A stretch of 64,000 bases of DNA from Paraspadella gotoi (taxonomy: Eukaryota > Chaetognatha). Below are positions 54,865 through 63,504 of this stretch, one piece after another. The stretch's first letter is position 1; each line of letters opens with the position of its first letter. A model generated the notes under the pieces. That model saw nothing but the letters and a program-made list of their open reading frames with translations. It did not search any database and was not told the DNA's origin. The stretch spans positions 741,261 to 805,260 of the forward strand of contig CM119264.1 in the NCBI GenBank assembly GCA_051294375.1. The letters run 5' to 3'. The translations under genes were made by a program, and so were the position numbers.

Positions 54865-55973
54865 CAACACAATTAAACGGAGCGGCCATGAGATCAATTA
54901 CTAAAACCTACTCGACACAGTAGGCAGGCGCGTTCCTCGTAAAGGCCGCGAAGTACAGACAACAGGCGATGAACGCGGACATAGGCCGAATCCGTCAAAG
55001 CTCTTCGAAAAGGCAGTGGATGACCAGCCAAGCAGATGGCTGGAACAGGCTGCCTCAAAACCTCATCTTTCTTACTGAATGCGACTCCCCATAATTGGCT
55101 GGAAAACGGATACGTTCGCACATTGAGATTCAATTTGGCCATAGGCAAGAATAGTAGAAAGCGCGGACGAACTTTATCGAAAAGAAATCTCATTGTTTCA
55201 TTAAGACAAAGGGCCGATAAGCAAGAAAAGAGGCCCAGACACAGCTGGGCCGACCAACGCCACAAAGCTCTATAAACAATCGGCCAGAAGAAAACCCATT
55301 CAGACGACAGAAGAGATTTAAGGTCGGTGATCTTGTTCCTAGCCAGACGAGACCTGATCATGGCAGGAACGGCGACACTGAGAACAAAGGGTCAAACGCA
55401 TATATTCGGGCCCTCCACAAAGTCGTTAGAGAAAGACGGCAACCATTATGTCTCTCGAAGCTGGCCGAAACCTCAAATATCATCGATGGCCGTCGCCTCA
55501 AAAAACATTAGACAAGGCCAACAGAGTAGAAAGAAGACATAAAGTAGTGTAAATAAAACTTAGATTTAAATAAATAAATAAATAAAACGTAGGATTAGTT
55601 ATTCACTAAGGACGTACTTTAGAAATAGAACAAAAAAAAAAAAAAAAAAAATGAGACAAAGTAATCTTCCTGATGGAATTCGAAAACAAAGACAACAAAA
55701 AACACCGCGAGACAGAACCCGACCAAAAAAAAAAAACAAAGCCACGAAGCCCCGACCTCACCGAAACGACCAACAAAAAAAACGGAAACCGACGCCAATG
55801 AAACGGAGCCAGCTGAGGAACGAGCATTTCTATTCAAAAGAAAACTCTCTCTCTTCTCGTTTCAAAATTAAAAAAGAAACATCTCTCTCTCTCTCCTCGT
55901 TGCAAAATGAAAAGGATCTTCGTTCCCCTCACGGTCACAACTCCAGCTCCGACGACGCGCTTGTGCGCTGTCG
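54865..55973 (+). other. 3' part of the LTR element, unassigned
   Basis: No further domain recognised. It includes an A-rich stretch at 55630-55650. No env-like signal peptide or membrane segment was found. Confidence 0.4.
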
Positions 55974-55989
55974 TCTGAGGAGGGGGACG
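55974..55989 (+). other. Polypurine tract before the 3' LTR
   Basis: TGAGGAGGGGGACG directly precedes the LTR start CATCGCAG, as expected for the plus-strand primer. Confidence 0.7.
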
Positions 55990-56316
55990 CATCGCAGATG
56001 AAATCAAGACTCCAGAATTTAAAATCGCGATTCAAGGATTCGGATCAACGGAATCGGATCAACGGATCGGGATCGAAATACATGGAACATTCTCATTTGG
56101 CTTGAAAACACAAATGGCACCGGCCAATGAACAAATTGGCCGGGAAATTTTACCCTTACCTCCGAATCCGTTTGGGCTGTATAAAAGGGAAACCGAATCT
56201 GTATTGATTTCCACTCTGCCTTGAAAATGACCACCGTCTTGTTTTATCGTTTATTTTTCGAAAAGAAAATAAAATCCACTTGGTTTCGCCAGAAATCCCT
56301 GTCTACTACTAAATTG
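55990..56316 (+). repeat. 3' LTR of the Gypsy-type element (327 bp)
   Basis: Same content as the 5' LTR (GGATCAACGG repeats, TATAAAAGGG, AATAAA, end ACTACTAAATTG). It is longer by scattered 1-2 base insertions. It is followed directly by ATATTTTTACTTATA of block Q. Confidence 0.85.
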
Positions 56317-57560
56317 ATATTTTTACTTATATATTTATTTTTTGATCACATGATTTGACATGACATGACAAAAAAACTTTCTTAGCCCTTATATTTATGC
56401 ATCAAAATTCCATCTTTTATTCCCTATAGTTTGAGGATTTGCCTGAAGGCGGCGCTAGGGGTCCCTTTGAATCTGTGAGAGCGACCGACAGACAGACAGA
56501 ACGGACCGACAGACAGAGCCAAAAAAGTGACTTTATAGAGTGGCTCCGCGAGTACTCGCGGCGCAACTAAAAAAGAAGAATAGAGATTCCAATGTGTTTG
56601 GCGCCACCGTGACTTTCTTATCAGTGTATCTCCCGACACACTGCATCCAAATTTGTCTTTCACTCTTCATTTTAAATAAATTAGTTAAAAAAACGAAAGG
56701 TGGCGCTAGCAGTCGATTAGATTCGAGGAACAGGAAAAATAACAAAAGAGCAACCAAATTTAAATGATATTGAAGTTCAAGTATGATATATAATAGATTT
56801 TAAAGGTAGCAATGGTACTTTACCTTCCTACCAATTATGAACTTAATCGAAAAATTATATAAAGATATGAACTTTTCATTCAACCAAGAATGAGATTGAG
56901 TTCATCCATCTCATGTACATATTGTCGTATTAACGTTGACTTGTCATAAATTCCATTCCATATCATTTCATGAGTTCATATCACGAATTCCCTTTTGTCA
57001 TTAATGTAGCAATTGATAATTATTATTAATAAATGTCCCAAACCCTCTAATCAATCATTATCATCAAGTGATATCATCATTTTGAACGTGAGTCTGATCG
57101 ATAGACGGGACTGACTGACCGACCGACGTGGTTTGTGTTTAAACCGATAAACGCGAGATAATCTTTTTTTTTTTTGACAAAGTTGAGTCTAAATTAATTT
57201 TTGTTGAGACGTTAAAAAGTAAAACGAAGCGAAAAGTCGTTACAGGTTAACCACAGTTTTAAAATGAAGATATTTTTTTAAGAATCGGTGTTTAGCGATT
57301 AATATTATGATCAATTTTGTATTAATAATTTAATTTGACAGAAATTAAAAATATTTAAAAAATTAATTTTAGTTTATTTGTCATCGGGGTATTACTAAAA
57401 AGCTCACCGCCGCCTAAAAAGCATGATCCCCTTATGGTTAAAGCGCGCTAACTGAAGAACACTATCCGTAACTTCTGTGCTCCCTCAGCAATGGGTGCCT
57501 GGGCTTGGACCCCAAGGCGGTTTGCGGCCGTCCTGACGCTTCCCGCAGGATCTCGGTACA
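56317..57560. repeat. Duplicated block Q, copy 2
   Basis: Matches 45518-46742 over its length, including the R3 palindrome (56546-56561), the AAACCGATAAACGCGAGATA stretch and the inverted SINE body. Confidence 0.9.
56455..56572 (+). repeat. R3 repeat with 16-bp palindrome, copy 2
   Basis: Duplicate of the copy at 45640; palindrome CCGCGAGTACTCGCGG at 56546-56561. Confidence 0.75.
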
Positions 57561-57604
57561 ATTGGGGATCGATCTCGGTACAATTGGGGATCGATGTCTT
57601 GGAT
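57383..57604 (-). repeat. SINE-like element, copy 5, with B-box units starting
   Basis: The minus-strand body as in copy 4, then two 22-bp units CTCGGTACAATTGGGGATCGAT at the B-box position. It is cut soon after by N at 57635-57659. Confidence 0.7.
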
Positions 57605-57659
57605 CGATTCGTCAATTGTCGGCTATCGACTCGCNNNNNNNNNNNNNNNNNNNNNNNNN

Positions 57660-57752
57660 TGTTAAATTCATAAAAATCCGCTTGGCCTTTTCATTTTCAA
57701 GCTTAAAAAACAATATCGTGTCATCCAATGTGTTGCGCCGCAAGTGACTATA
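57660..57752. repeat. Duplicated block P, tail (copy 4)
   Basis: TGTTAAATTCATAAAAATCC to CGCAAGTGACTATA, as before the 5' LTR. Confidence 0.85.
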
Positions 57753-58178
57753 CATCGCAAGATGAATAAGACTCCAAGATTTAATCGGGATCAACGGATT
57801 CGGATCAACGGATCGGAATCAAACGGATCGGATGCGGAAATACAAATGGAACATTTCTCATCTGGCTGAAGACAAATGGCACCGGCCAAATGAACAAAAT
57901 GGCCCCGGAAATTACCCTACCTCCGTCGTTTGGCCTGTATAAAGGGGAACGAATTTGTATTGTCTCACTCTGCCTTGAAATTGACACCGTCTTGTTTATC
58001 GTTTTTTTTCGAAGAAATAAAATCCACTTGGTTTTCGCTCAGAAATCCTGTCTACTTACTAAATTGTTGGTGACAGGAGTGGATTCGACACACCACGTCT
58101 CACGAAGAGAACTCGCCTACCCCACCAAAGACCCACGCCACCCTTAAAGAAATGGACCACCACCCCCAAACATCTTTT
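57753..58178 (+). mobile_element. Third LTR (57753-58067) plus primer site and leader
   Basis: The 315-bp LTR is followed by TTGGTGACAGGAGTGGATTC and about 110 bases of the same leader as at 48362. It then breaks off at CCCCCAAACATCTTTTAA. Because a primer site follows, it is the 5' end of an element, not a solo LTR. It sits after the same host sequence as the first copy, so it is probably another assembled version of the same insertion. Confidence 0.8.
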
Positions 58179-58182
58179 AAAG

Positions 58183-58358
58183 TGGTACAATTGGGGATCG
58201 ATCCTGGTACAATTGGGGATCGATTTCAGTACAATTGGGGATCGATCTCGGTAAAATTGGGGATCGATCCTGGTACAATTGGGGATCGATCTCAATACAA
58301 TTGGGGATCGATCCTGGTACAATTGGGGATCGATCTCGGTACAATTGGGGATCGATCT
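58183..58358. repeat. 22-bp satellite, eight units (TACAATTGGGGATCGAT)
   Basis: Eight exact-length units TGGTACAATTGGGGATCGATCC with changes only at the unit ends and one C-to-A. Each unit's reverse complement contains GGATCGATCCCC, a B-box-like sequence. The array flows into the SINE head at 58359. Confidence 0.9.
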
Positions 58359-58437
58359 CGGTACCTAATGGTAATAAGCTGATGGCCTTTCTCGATGAGT
58401 AACCGGGTCACGAACGAAGATCTCATGCTTATAGCAA
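58359..58437 (-). repeat. SINE-like head (A-box side) after the 22-bp array
   Basis: CGGTACCTAATGGTAATAAG, CTGATGGCCTTTCTCGATGA and GTAACCGGGTCACGAACGAA complement the head of the copies at 61085 and 35455. Confidence 0.65.
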
Positions 58438-58439
58438 TG

Positions 58440-58930
58440 TCTGACAACATATCTGTTTATCTGATGTTTTTTGTCAGCAGTATTTGTTATTTTTATCGAA
58501 TATACTTATATATATATTAAGTATATACTTATACTTAATACTTATTATCACTTTGACTAACTAAATATTTGAAAACCTCCAAGTCATTATATACTTTCAT
58601 AAATTAAAAAAATAAAGTTTTTGGCGAAATAAGTAATATTTATCAAATTACCAATAAAAAAATAAAGGCCCCGCAACATCCTAAAAAATACCTTTGTTCT
58701 TTTTTTTTCCATTTTCAAATTTGAATTTAATTTTCGATGAAAGATGCGATATTTAAAAAAAAAAATGTTCTCTCTGAAATAATCAATAATTTTTAACCCC
58801 ATTTCTCCTCTTTTTTTGGATTGGCTTGTTTTAAAATGGTGGTTTTGCTCTTTTAAATGCAGATTGTTTTATCGTTGTGTAACGTTGCGAATAACAACCT
58901 AGACTTGTCTTTTAAAAAAATCGACAATTT
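58440..58930. other. AT-rich stretch; no gene seen
   Basis: Includes a TATATA-rich patch (58500-58545). Nothing else was recognised. Confidence 0.4.
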
Positions 58931-59077
58931 TTTGTGGCTTCTTCCTTTCTGTCTTTTTTTCTTTTCTTTTTTAAAGCTTCCGTTTTTTTAAAGTTTTCTC
59001 TCAGTCCTTGGAAGAGACATCTCCCCATTTGGGGAAAGGAAAAAAGTGATGAGGAAAATGTTGCGCAGTTGTTGTTC

Positions 59078-59081
<4 letters not shown>

Positions 59082-59118
<37 letters not shown>
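59082..59118. repeat. (GA)n microsatellite
   Basis: About 18 GA units. Confidence 0.95.
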
Positions 59119-59121
<3 letters not shown>

Positions 59122-59244
59122 CGCCAGACGGACAGGGGAAAGATACAGACAAGGACTGAGAAAGACAGAGAGAGAGCAGATAACCTCGGGGTTTCTTTTT
59201 ATCTTTAACTCTTTTGGAAACGAGGAACTGAGATTTCGCAGCAG

Positions 59245-59246
<2 letters not shown>

Positions 59247-59341
<95 letters not shown>
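59247..59341. repeat. (GA)n microsatellite, about 46 units
   Basis: Perfect GA run. Just after it, ATGGCGCA-type repeats occur (59411-59452, GGCGCACCATGGCGCAGAAT). Confidence 0.97.
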
Positions 59342-59343
<2 letters not shown>

Positions 59344-59639
59344 GTGAGAAATCAAAGGCTCCAAGGAGGAACTGTCTTGTCTCACCGCGGTCGCACCACG
59401 ACGACGCACCATGGCGCAGAATGGCGCACTTTGGCGCACCATGGCGCACCAATTTCCCTGACGCTGCTTTCTCTTCCCTTTACTTTGGAAGGAAACTAAT
59501 AAACAAACTTTTTAGCCGGATCTGTTTAAGTTAAGCAGATTCCTGCTCTACGATTCACTTTGTCGGTCCGTCGGTCCCACTTCGAAATATTGTCGGTAAG
59601 TCAACTACATCTTGTCAGAACATCAAATTATTGTAAATT

Positions 59640-59700
59640 ATGAAAAAAATTTATATATGTCCGTCCGCTCCACGAATACTCGTGGCGCGAATAAAATCCT
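59640..59700 (+). repeat. R3-type palindrome with compensatory change
   Basis: GTCCGTCCGCT, then CCACGAATACTCGTGG (59670-59685), then CGCGAATAAAA. The hairpin is the same as CCGCGAGTACTCGCGG, but the third base pair is A-T instead of G-C; the central four bases (ATAC) are no longer palindromic. Confidence 0.6.
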
Positions 59701-59975
59701 GTCTAATACATTTCATTCTCTTATAAATAAAAATTAGTCAGAAGAAATGACTTAGTTTTTAAAATGATTTAAATTTAAAATTAATGTAAATTAACATTTA
59801 CATTAATTTAAATAGGATGTTAAAGTTTCTCGCCATAACTATGTAATAATGTTTCTTTCGGTTTATTTTGTCCGAGAATTTACGGGTGAAGTGATTTCAC
59901 ATCTCTCGATCGATTAAATGTGTGAGAAAAGATCACAATTTCAACTCCCTTTGTCGGCCTTGAATGAGTAACAAT

Positions 59976-59978
<3 letters not shown>

Positions 59979-60012
<34 letters not shown>

Positions 60013-60037
60013 NNNNNNNNNNNNNNNNNNNNNNNNN
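59979..60037. repeat. (GA)n tract with 25-base gap
   Basis: GA run then N at 60013-60037, followed by TCTCC-rich pyrimidines to 60125, so purine and pyrimidine tracts face each other across the gap. Confidence 0.9.
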
Positions 60038-60659
60038 TCTCCTCACGTCTTCTTCTCCTCATCTCTCTCTCCGTCTTCTTCTCGTTTTCTCTCGTCGTCA
60101 TCTCTCTCCCTTCTTCTCTTCTTCTTTCAGGTCATGAGGGTCCGCGCGTCATCGCATAAAATATGCAGAACCATTCCGTTTCCAAAGGAATTGCTAAAAA
60201 CTTTGGGGTTACAAGAATTGGGAAGGATTATTGGGTATTCTCCTTCTCTCTCTCCTCTCTCTCTTCTCTCTCCAGAGAGAGAGAGAGAAAATTTCGTTAA
60301 TTAATCTTTTTCCTTTTTTTTTCCTTTTATATTTTTTTGAATTCGCTCGAACCTGGACTCAGGTAAGAACAAAAAACTAACATTCATTCCTTTCTTTGTT
60401 CTGTTTGTTCTGAACTATTCTGTTCTGTTCTGTTCTCAATTCATCAACGACTGGTATGACTGATGCTTGGGGTTGTAGCCCACAATCACATTGAAGGCTT
60501 GTTTTTGCTTGCAATTACGATAGCGTGATTGCTTCCAACTATGACCGAACATCCAGAATATTATTCATTAAAATGTCGGCCTTGTTTTCCGAGAACGCCC
60601 CATTTTGTCTTAAATTCAAAATGAAATTAGTTTTTATGGTGGACTAAAAAATCCACCAA

Positions 60660-60830
60660 CCGTTCATCAGCGGCCATTGGTGCCAGAGGAAAGTCATTCG
60701 CCTCCTAATCCAAAGGTCCGGGGTTCTAGCCCGGTGGTCGCCTGGCAGTTAAGAGAGACGGGGCGCTTAACCCGCCTGTAACATGGTGTTACAGCCTTAT
60801 CCGAAGCTCAGGGACTGCTTATATTTAACG
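60660..60830 (+). repeat. Second tRNA-like SINE head
   Basis: CATTCGCCTCCTAATCCAAA followed by GGTCCGGGGTTCTAGCCCGG is the anticodon-arm to T-arm arrangement of a tRNA (B-box GGTTCTAGCCC). The 5' part is not a full cloverleaf, so I call a SINE head and not a tRNA gene. It is a different family from the GTGGCTCATTGAG repeats. Confidence 0.5.
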
Positions 60831-61084
60831 GTTCTATCACTAACACATAACAATAATTATTTTATTTAAAATAATTATAGTTAGGATTAAGGATTAGGTT
60901 AATTATTAAGATTAACATTAGTGGCAGGGTTATGATTAGGAATTAGGGTTAGTTAATAGGGTTAGGGATTAGGGTTTATGGAAAAGGGTTAATTTTATTA
61001 ATTAGTTGAAGGAGTTAAGATTAGGGATCTGGATTATTGATAAAGGATCGGGATTAATAATTAAGTGATAGTGTAGTCGAGCAT

Positions 61085-61320
61085 TGCCTAGGTTCACCCT
61101 ATAAGTATGACACCTTCAGTCCTTACCCGGTGGCTCATTGAGTAAAGCTATCAGCCCATGACCATTAGTTACCGGGTTTAATCCAAACTTGGTACCTACC
61201 CTGTGGGAAGCGTGAGGATTGCCGTAACCACCTTTGGGGCGTTGAAAACCCTCAAGCCTGGTTCCATGGCTGCTAGAGGGGTTAAAGAAGTTGCGTATAG
61301 TACTCTTTAGCCTAGTTAGC
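61085..61320 (+). repeat. tRNA-derived SINE-like element, copy 6
   Basis: TTACCCGGTGGCTCATTGAG, ACCGGGTTTAATCC (weak B-box), CCCTGTGGGAAGCGTGAGGA, AACCCTCAAGCCTGGTTCCA, and the end AGCGCCTTATC. Confidence 0.75.
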
Positions 61321-61529
61321 GCCTTATCTACAATAGGTTAACTAATATATTTTGGCCAAGTACAACGGTTAAAATTAGTTTCATGATCAAGGAACAGAAT
61401 TTGGACGCTTTTGAAAAAAAGAGCCAACACTTTTTTTTTCAAACCAAAGACGAGAGATTCCATCAAAGTCTCTCTTAATGTTTACGTCGCATAAAACTAA
61501 ATTGCAAAAAAAGTCGTTATATTCGGAGA

Positions 61530-61534
61530 GAAAG

Positions 61535-61594
<60 letters not shown>
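61530..61594. repeat. (GA)n microsatellite
   Basis: About 30 GA units. Confidence 0.95.
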
Positions 61595-61595
<1 letters not shown>

Positions 61596-61839
61596 CTTTG
61601 TTCATCCGAGGATGGACGAAAAGACGTAGGGACAATTAGATAGAAAAAATACGGACAGAAAGATAGTCCGAAATGAGTTTGGGGAATTAAAGACGAAAAG
61701 AAAAATGAAAAAGTGAAGAATGAAAAAAGAAAATAATAAAAATATATTTAATATTTTATATTTAATGATAATATATATGCAAAACATGAACTAAACTGAT
61801 ATGGTGTTACCTAAATTATGATCACTTTTAACGAAGGTG

Positions 61840-61945
61840 GGACTGACCGACAGACCGACAGACCGACAGACAGACAGACAAAATGGAACAACCTACCAAC
61901 CAACCTAAAAGTGACTTATCGAGCTTTTCCGCGAGTACTCGCGAG
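61840..61945 (+). repeat. R3 repeat with palindrome, copy fused to R2
   Basis: GACTGACCGACAGACCGACA, AAAAGTGACTTATCGAGC, CCGCGAGTACTCGCG (61929-61943). The next base starts the R2 copy. Confidence 0.7.
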
Positions 61946-62103
61946 ACTGTGAGAGAGTCTTGATGTAAAGCTTGCAGGGACCTGCTATGTTATTATCTTG
62001 TAAGAGTGATGGAGGCCTTAAACCACCAAAGCCTGTCCAAATCCAGGGGCAAGATAGCTTATTTATTAAATGAATGGATAATTTTTATATTGGTTGTCCC
62101 AAC
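61943..62103 (-). repeat. Dispersed repeat R2 (inverted)
   Basis: AGACTGTGAGAGAGTCTTGA, GCTTGCAGGGACCTGCTATG, TTATCTTGTAAGAGTGATGG and AAACCACCAAAGCCTGTCC to TGAATGGATAATTTTTATAT. Confidence 0.75.
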
Positions 62104-62169
62104 TTTTTACATTAATAAACAGACAAACTAAACTTTTGAGCGGTAAAAAGATATAGAGAGGGATTATGA

Positions 62170-62285
62170 AAATGGACGAACGGACGGACGGAAGGACGGA
62201 TGGACGGACTGACGGACGGAAGGACGGACGGACGAACGGACGGACAGACTGACTGATGGACGGACGGACGGACGGACGGACAGAA
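62170..62285. repeat. (GGAC)n tetranucleotide tract
   Basis: GGACGGACGGACGGACGGAC units with AAGG and TGAC variants. Confidence 0.9.
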
Positions 62286-62327
62286 TCCGTAAGGATTTTA
62301 CGTTTATGGGTCGAGGAGACGTGAGGC

Positions 62328-62421
62328 AAACAGAGAGAGAGTTGTCGGACGATAAAAAATCTCAAGCAGAATTGAAGAGAGAGAGAACAGAGAGGAGAAG
62401 AGAAGAGAGGAGAGAGAGATG

Positions 62422-62453
<32 letters not shown>

Positions 62454-62640
62454 AGAGAAGAGAGAGAGAGAAGGAGAGAGAAGACGAGAGAGAGAAGAGA
62501 AGAAGAAGGAGAGAGAGAGGAATTGGAGAGAGAGAGAGAGAGCAGAGAGAGAGAGAGAGAGAAGATGCGAGAAGAGAAAGAGAGAGAGAGATGAGAAGAC
62601 AGGAGGGAAGAGAAAGAGAGAGAGAGAGAGAGAATCAAGA
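62328..62640. repeat. (GA)n-rich purine tract
   Basis: Long irregular GA, GAGG and GAAG sequence; Arg/Glu and Ser/Leu frames are artefacts. Confidence 0.9.
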
Positions 62641-62696
62641 GAAGCAAACAATCGAAGGAAAATGATTTTCGTAAACAAAAACGAATGAAAACTGAG

Positions 62697-62858
62697 ATGA
62701 ATGACGACGATGATGATGACGACGATGATGACGACGTTGACGACAACGATGATGATGATGATGATGATGATGACGACGATGATGATGACAAAATCGTTAA
62801 GATTCAAATTCATGAGGAAATGAAGTCAAAAGGAGAAGAGGTTTATGTCTTTGCGTGA
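62697..62858 (+). other. Short acidic open frame (54 codons)
   Basis: ATG at 62697 opens a run of Asp codons from the (GAC/GAT)n tract, then DKIVKIQIHEEMKSKGEEVY and VFA before TGA. The non-repeat end looks protein-like, but there is no homology or splice evidence. Confidence 0.15.
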
Positions 62859-62874
62859 ACTTTTTCGCAGTAAG

Positions 62875-63021
62875 CAGTATGAGGGATTCAGCATGCAGTA
62901 TGAGGGATTCAGTATGCAGTATGAGGGATTCAGTATGCAGTATGAGGGATTCAGCATGCAGTATGAGGGATTCGCTATGCAGTATGAGGGATTCATTATG
63001 CAGTATGAGGGATTCTGGATG
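62875..63021. repeat. 21-bp minisatellite, seven units in frame
   Basis: Seven exact-length units CAGTATGAGGGATTCAGTATG. Because 21 is a multiple of three, the frame from ATG 62845 to the stop at 63145-63147 reads QYEGFSM repeats and then WMRYTDYEIGERRKEQVAQ. Point changes fall mostly in the sixth and seventh codons. No splice signals tie it to a gene. Confidence 0.85.
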
Positions 63022-63267
63022 CGGTATACGGATTATGAGATAGGGGAACGAAGGAAGGAGCAGGTCGCCCAGCTTCAGGTTTTTTTTAGAAAATCATTGA
63101 ATGTGGGGTTTGCAGGATGCGATATGCAATGCCCGACTACAGAGTGACGGCTTTAATAAACTTTTACAATAGTACATTTAATTTTTTTTTAAAGTGAGCT
63201 CGTTTAAATTATTATGAAGAACTCGAGGTAAGAAGAAAGAGTAGAGAGAGCAAGTATACCGTCAGAA

Positions 63268-63500
63268 TAAAAGCCTTCCCCCTGGCGGGTGGCAAGGTGC
63301 GACCCCGGGGGTCATACCAAGGGATAGCCCCTGGGGTATTAAAAAACTATACACCTTGGTCTGCCCTCCGGGGCATAATTTTTTTTAGTATTTAGGGGCG
63401 GCCCCATGGCAGATCCTCTTGTGGTGCAACAAATTGCCTTCCCAAGGGGTCACCCTTAGGTATGAAAAAATGTATACCCCTTTGGGTGGTCTTCCTTTTG
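63268..63500. repeat. GC-rich diverged direct repeat
   Basis: CCCTGGGGTATTAAAAAACT then ATACACCTTGG, and about 125 bases later CCCTTAGGTATGAAAAAATG then TATACCCCTTTGG. GACCCCGGGGGTC (63302-63314) is an inverted repeat. It is distinct from its AT-rich surroundings; the family is unknown. Confidence 0.5.
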
Positions 63501-63504
63501 TCGC

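Larger units (their letters stand above)
48054..56316 (+). mobile_element. Ty3/Gypsy-type LTR retrotransposon, 8.26 kb, frame-broken
   Basis: Two related flanking LTRs, a tRNA-Leu-like primer binding site, fragments of protease, reverse transcriptase, RNase H and integrase in that order, and a purine tract before the 3' LTR. Protease-RT-RNase H-integrase is the Ty3/Gypsy (Metaviridae) order. Every coding part is split by stops and frame changes, some probably sequence error. The chromosomal target is seen both with and without the element (45513 and 48054/56316). The host repeats ATA at both ends, so the target duplication looks like 3 bp, or 4 with one mismatch. The termini are CATCGC and AAATTG rather than the canonical TG/CA. 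Confidence 0.85.
60578..61425. mobile_element. TIR element carrying SINE sequences
   Basis: The left end is GGCCTTGTTTTCCGAGAACG. The right end is GGACGCTTTTGAAAAAAAGA then GCC. The core at 60890-61000 has GGGTTAGGGATTAGGGTTTA units. It carries a tRNA-like sequence (60660-60830) and a SINE copy (61085-61320) ending near GCGCCTTATC, about 100 bases from the right end. Confidence 0.65.

Noticed and set aside
54865-55970. env-like gene in the LTR element
   Set aside because: No signal peptide, membrane segment or uninterrupted frame was seen.
60685-60740. Possible tRNA gene
   Set aside because: The T-arm is good, but no complete cloverleaf or acceptor stem could be built; it fits a SINE head better.
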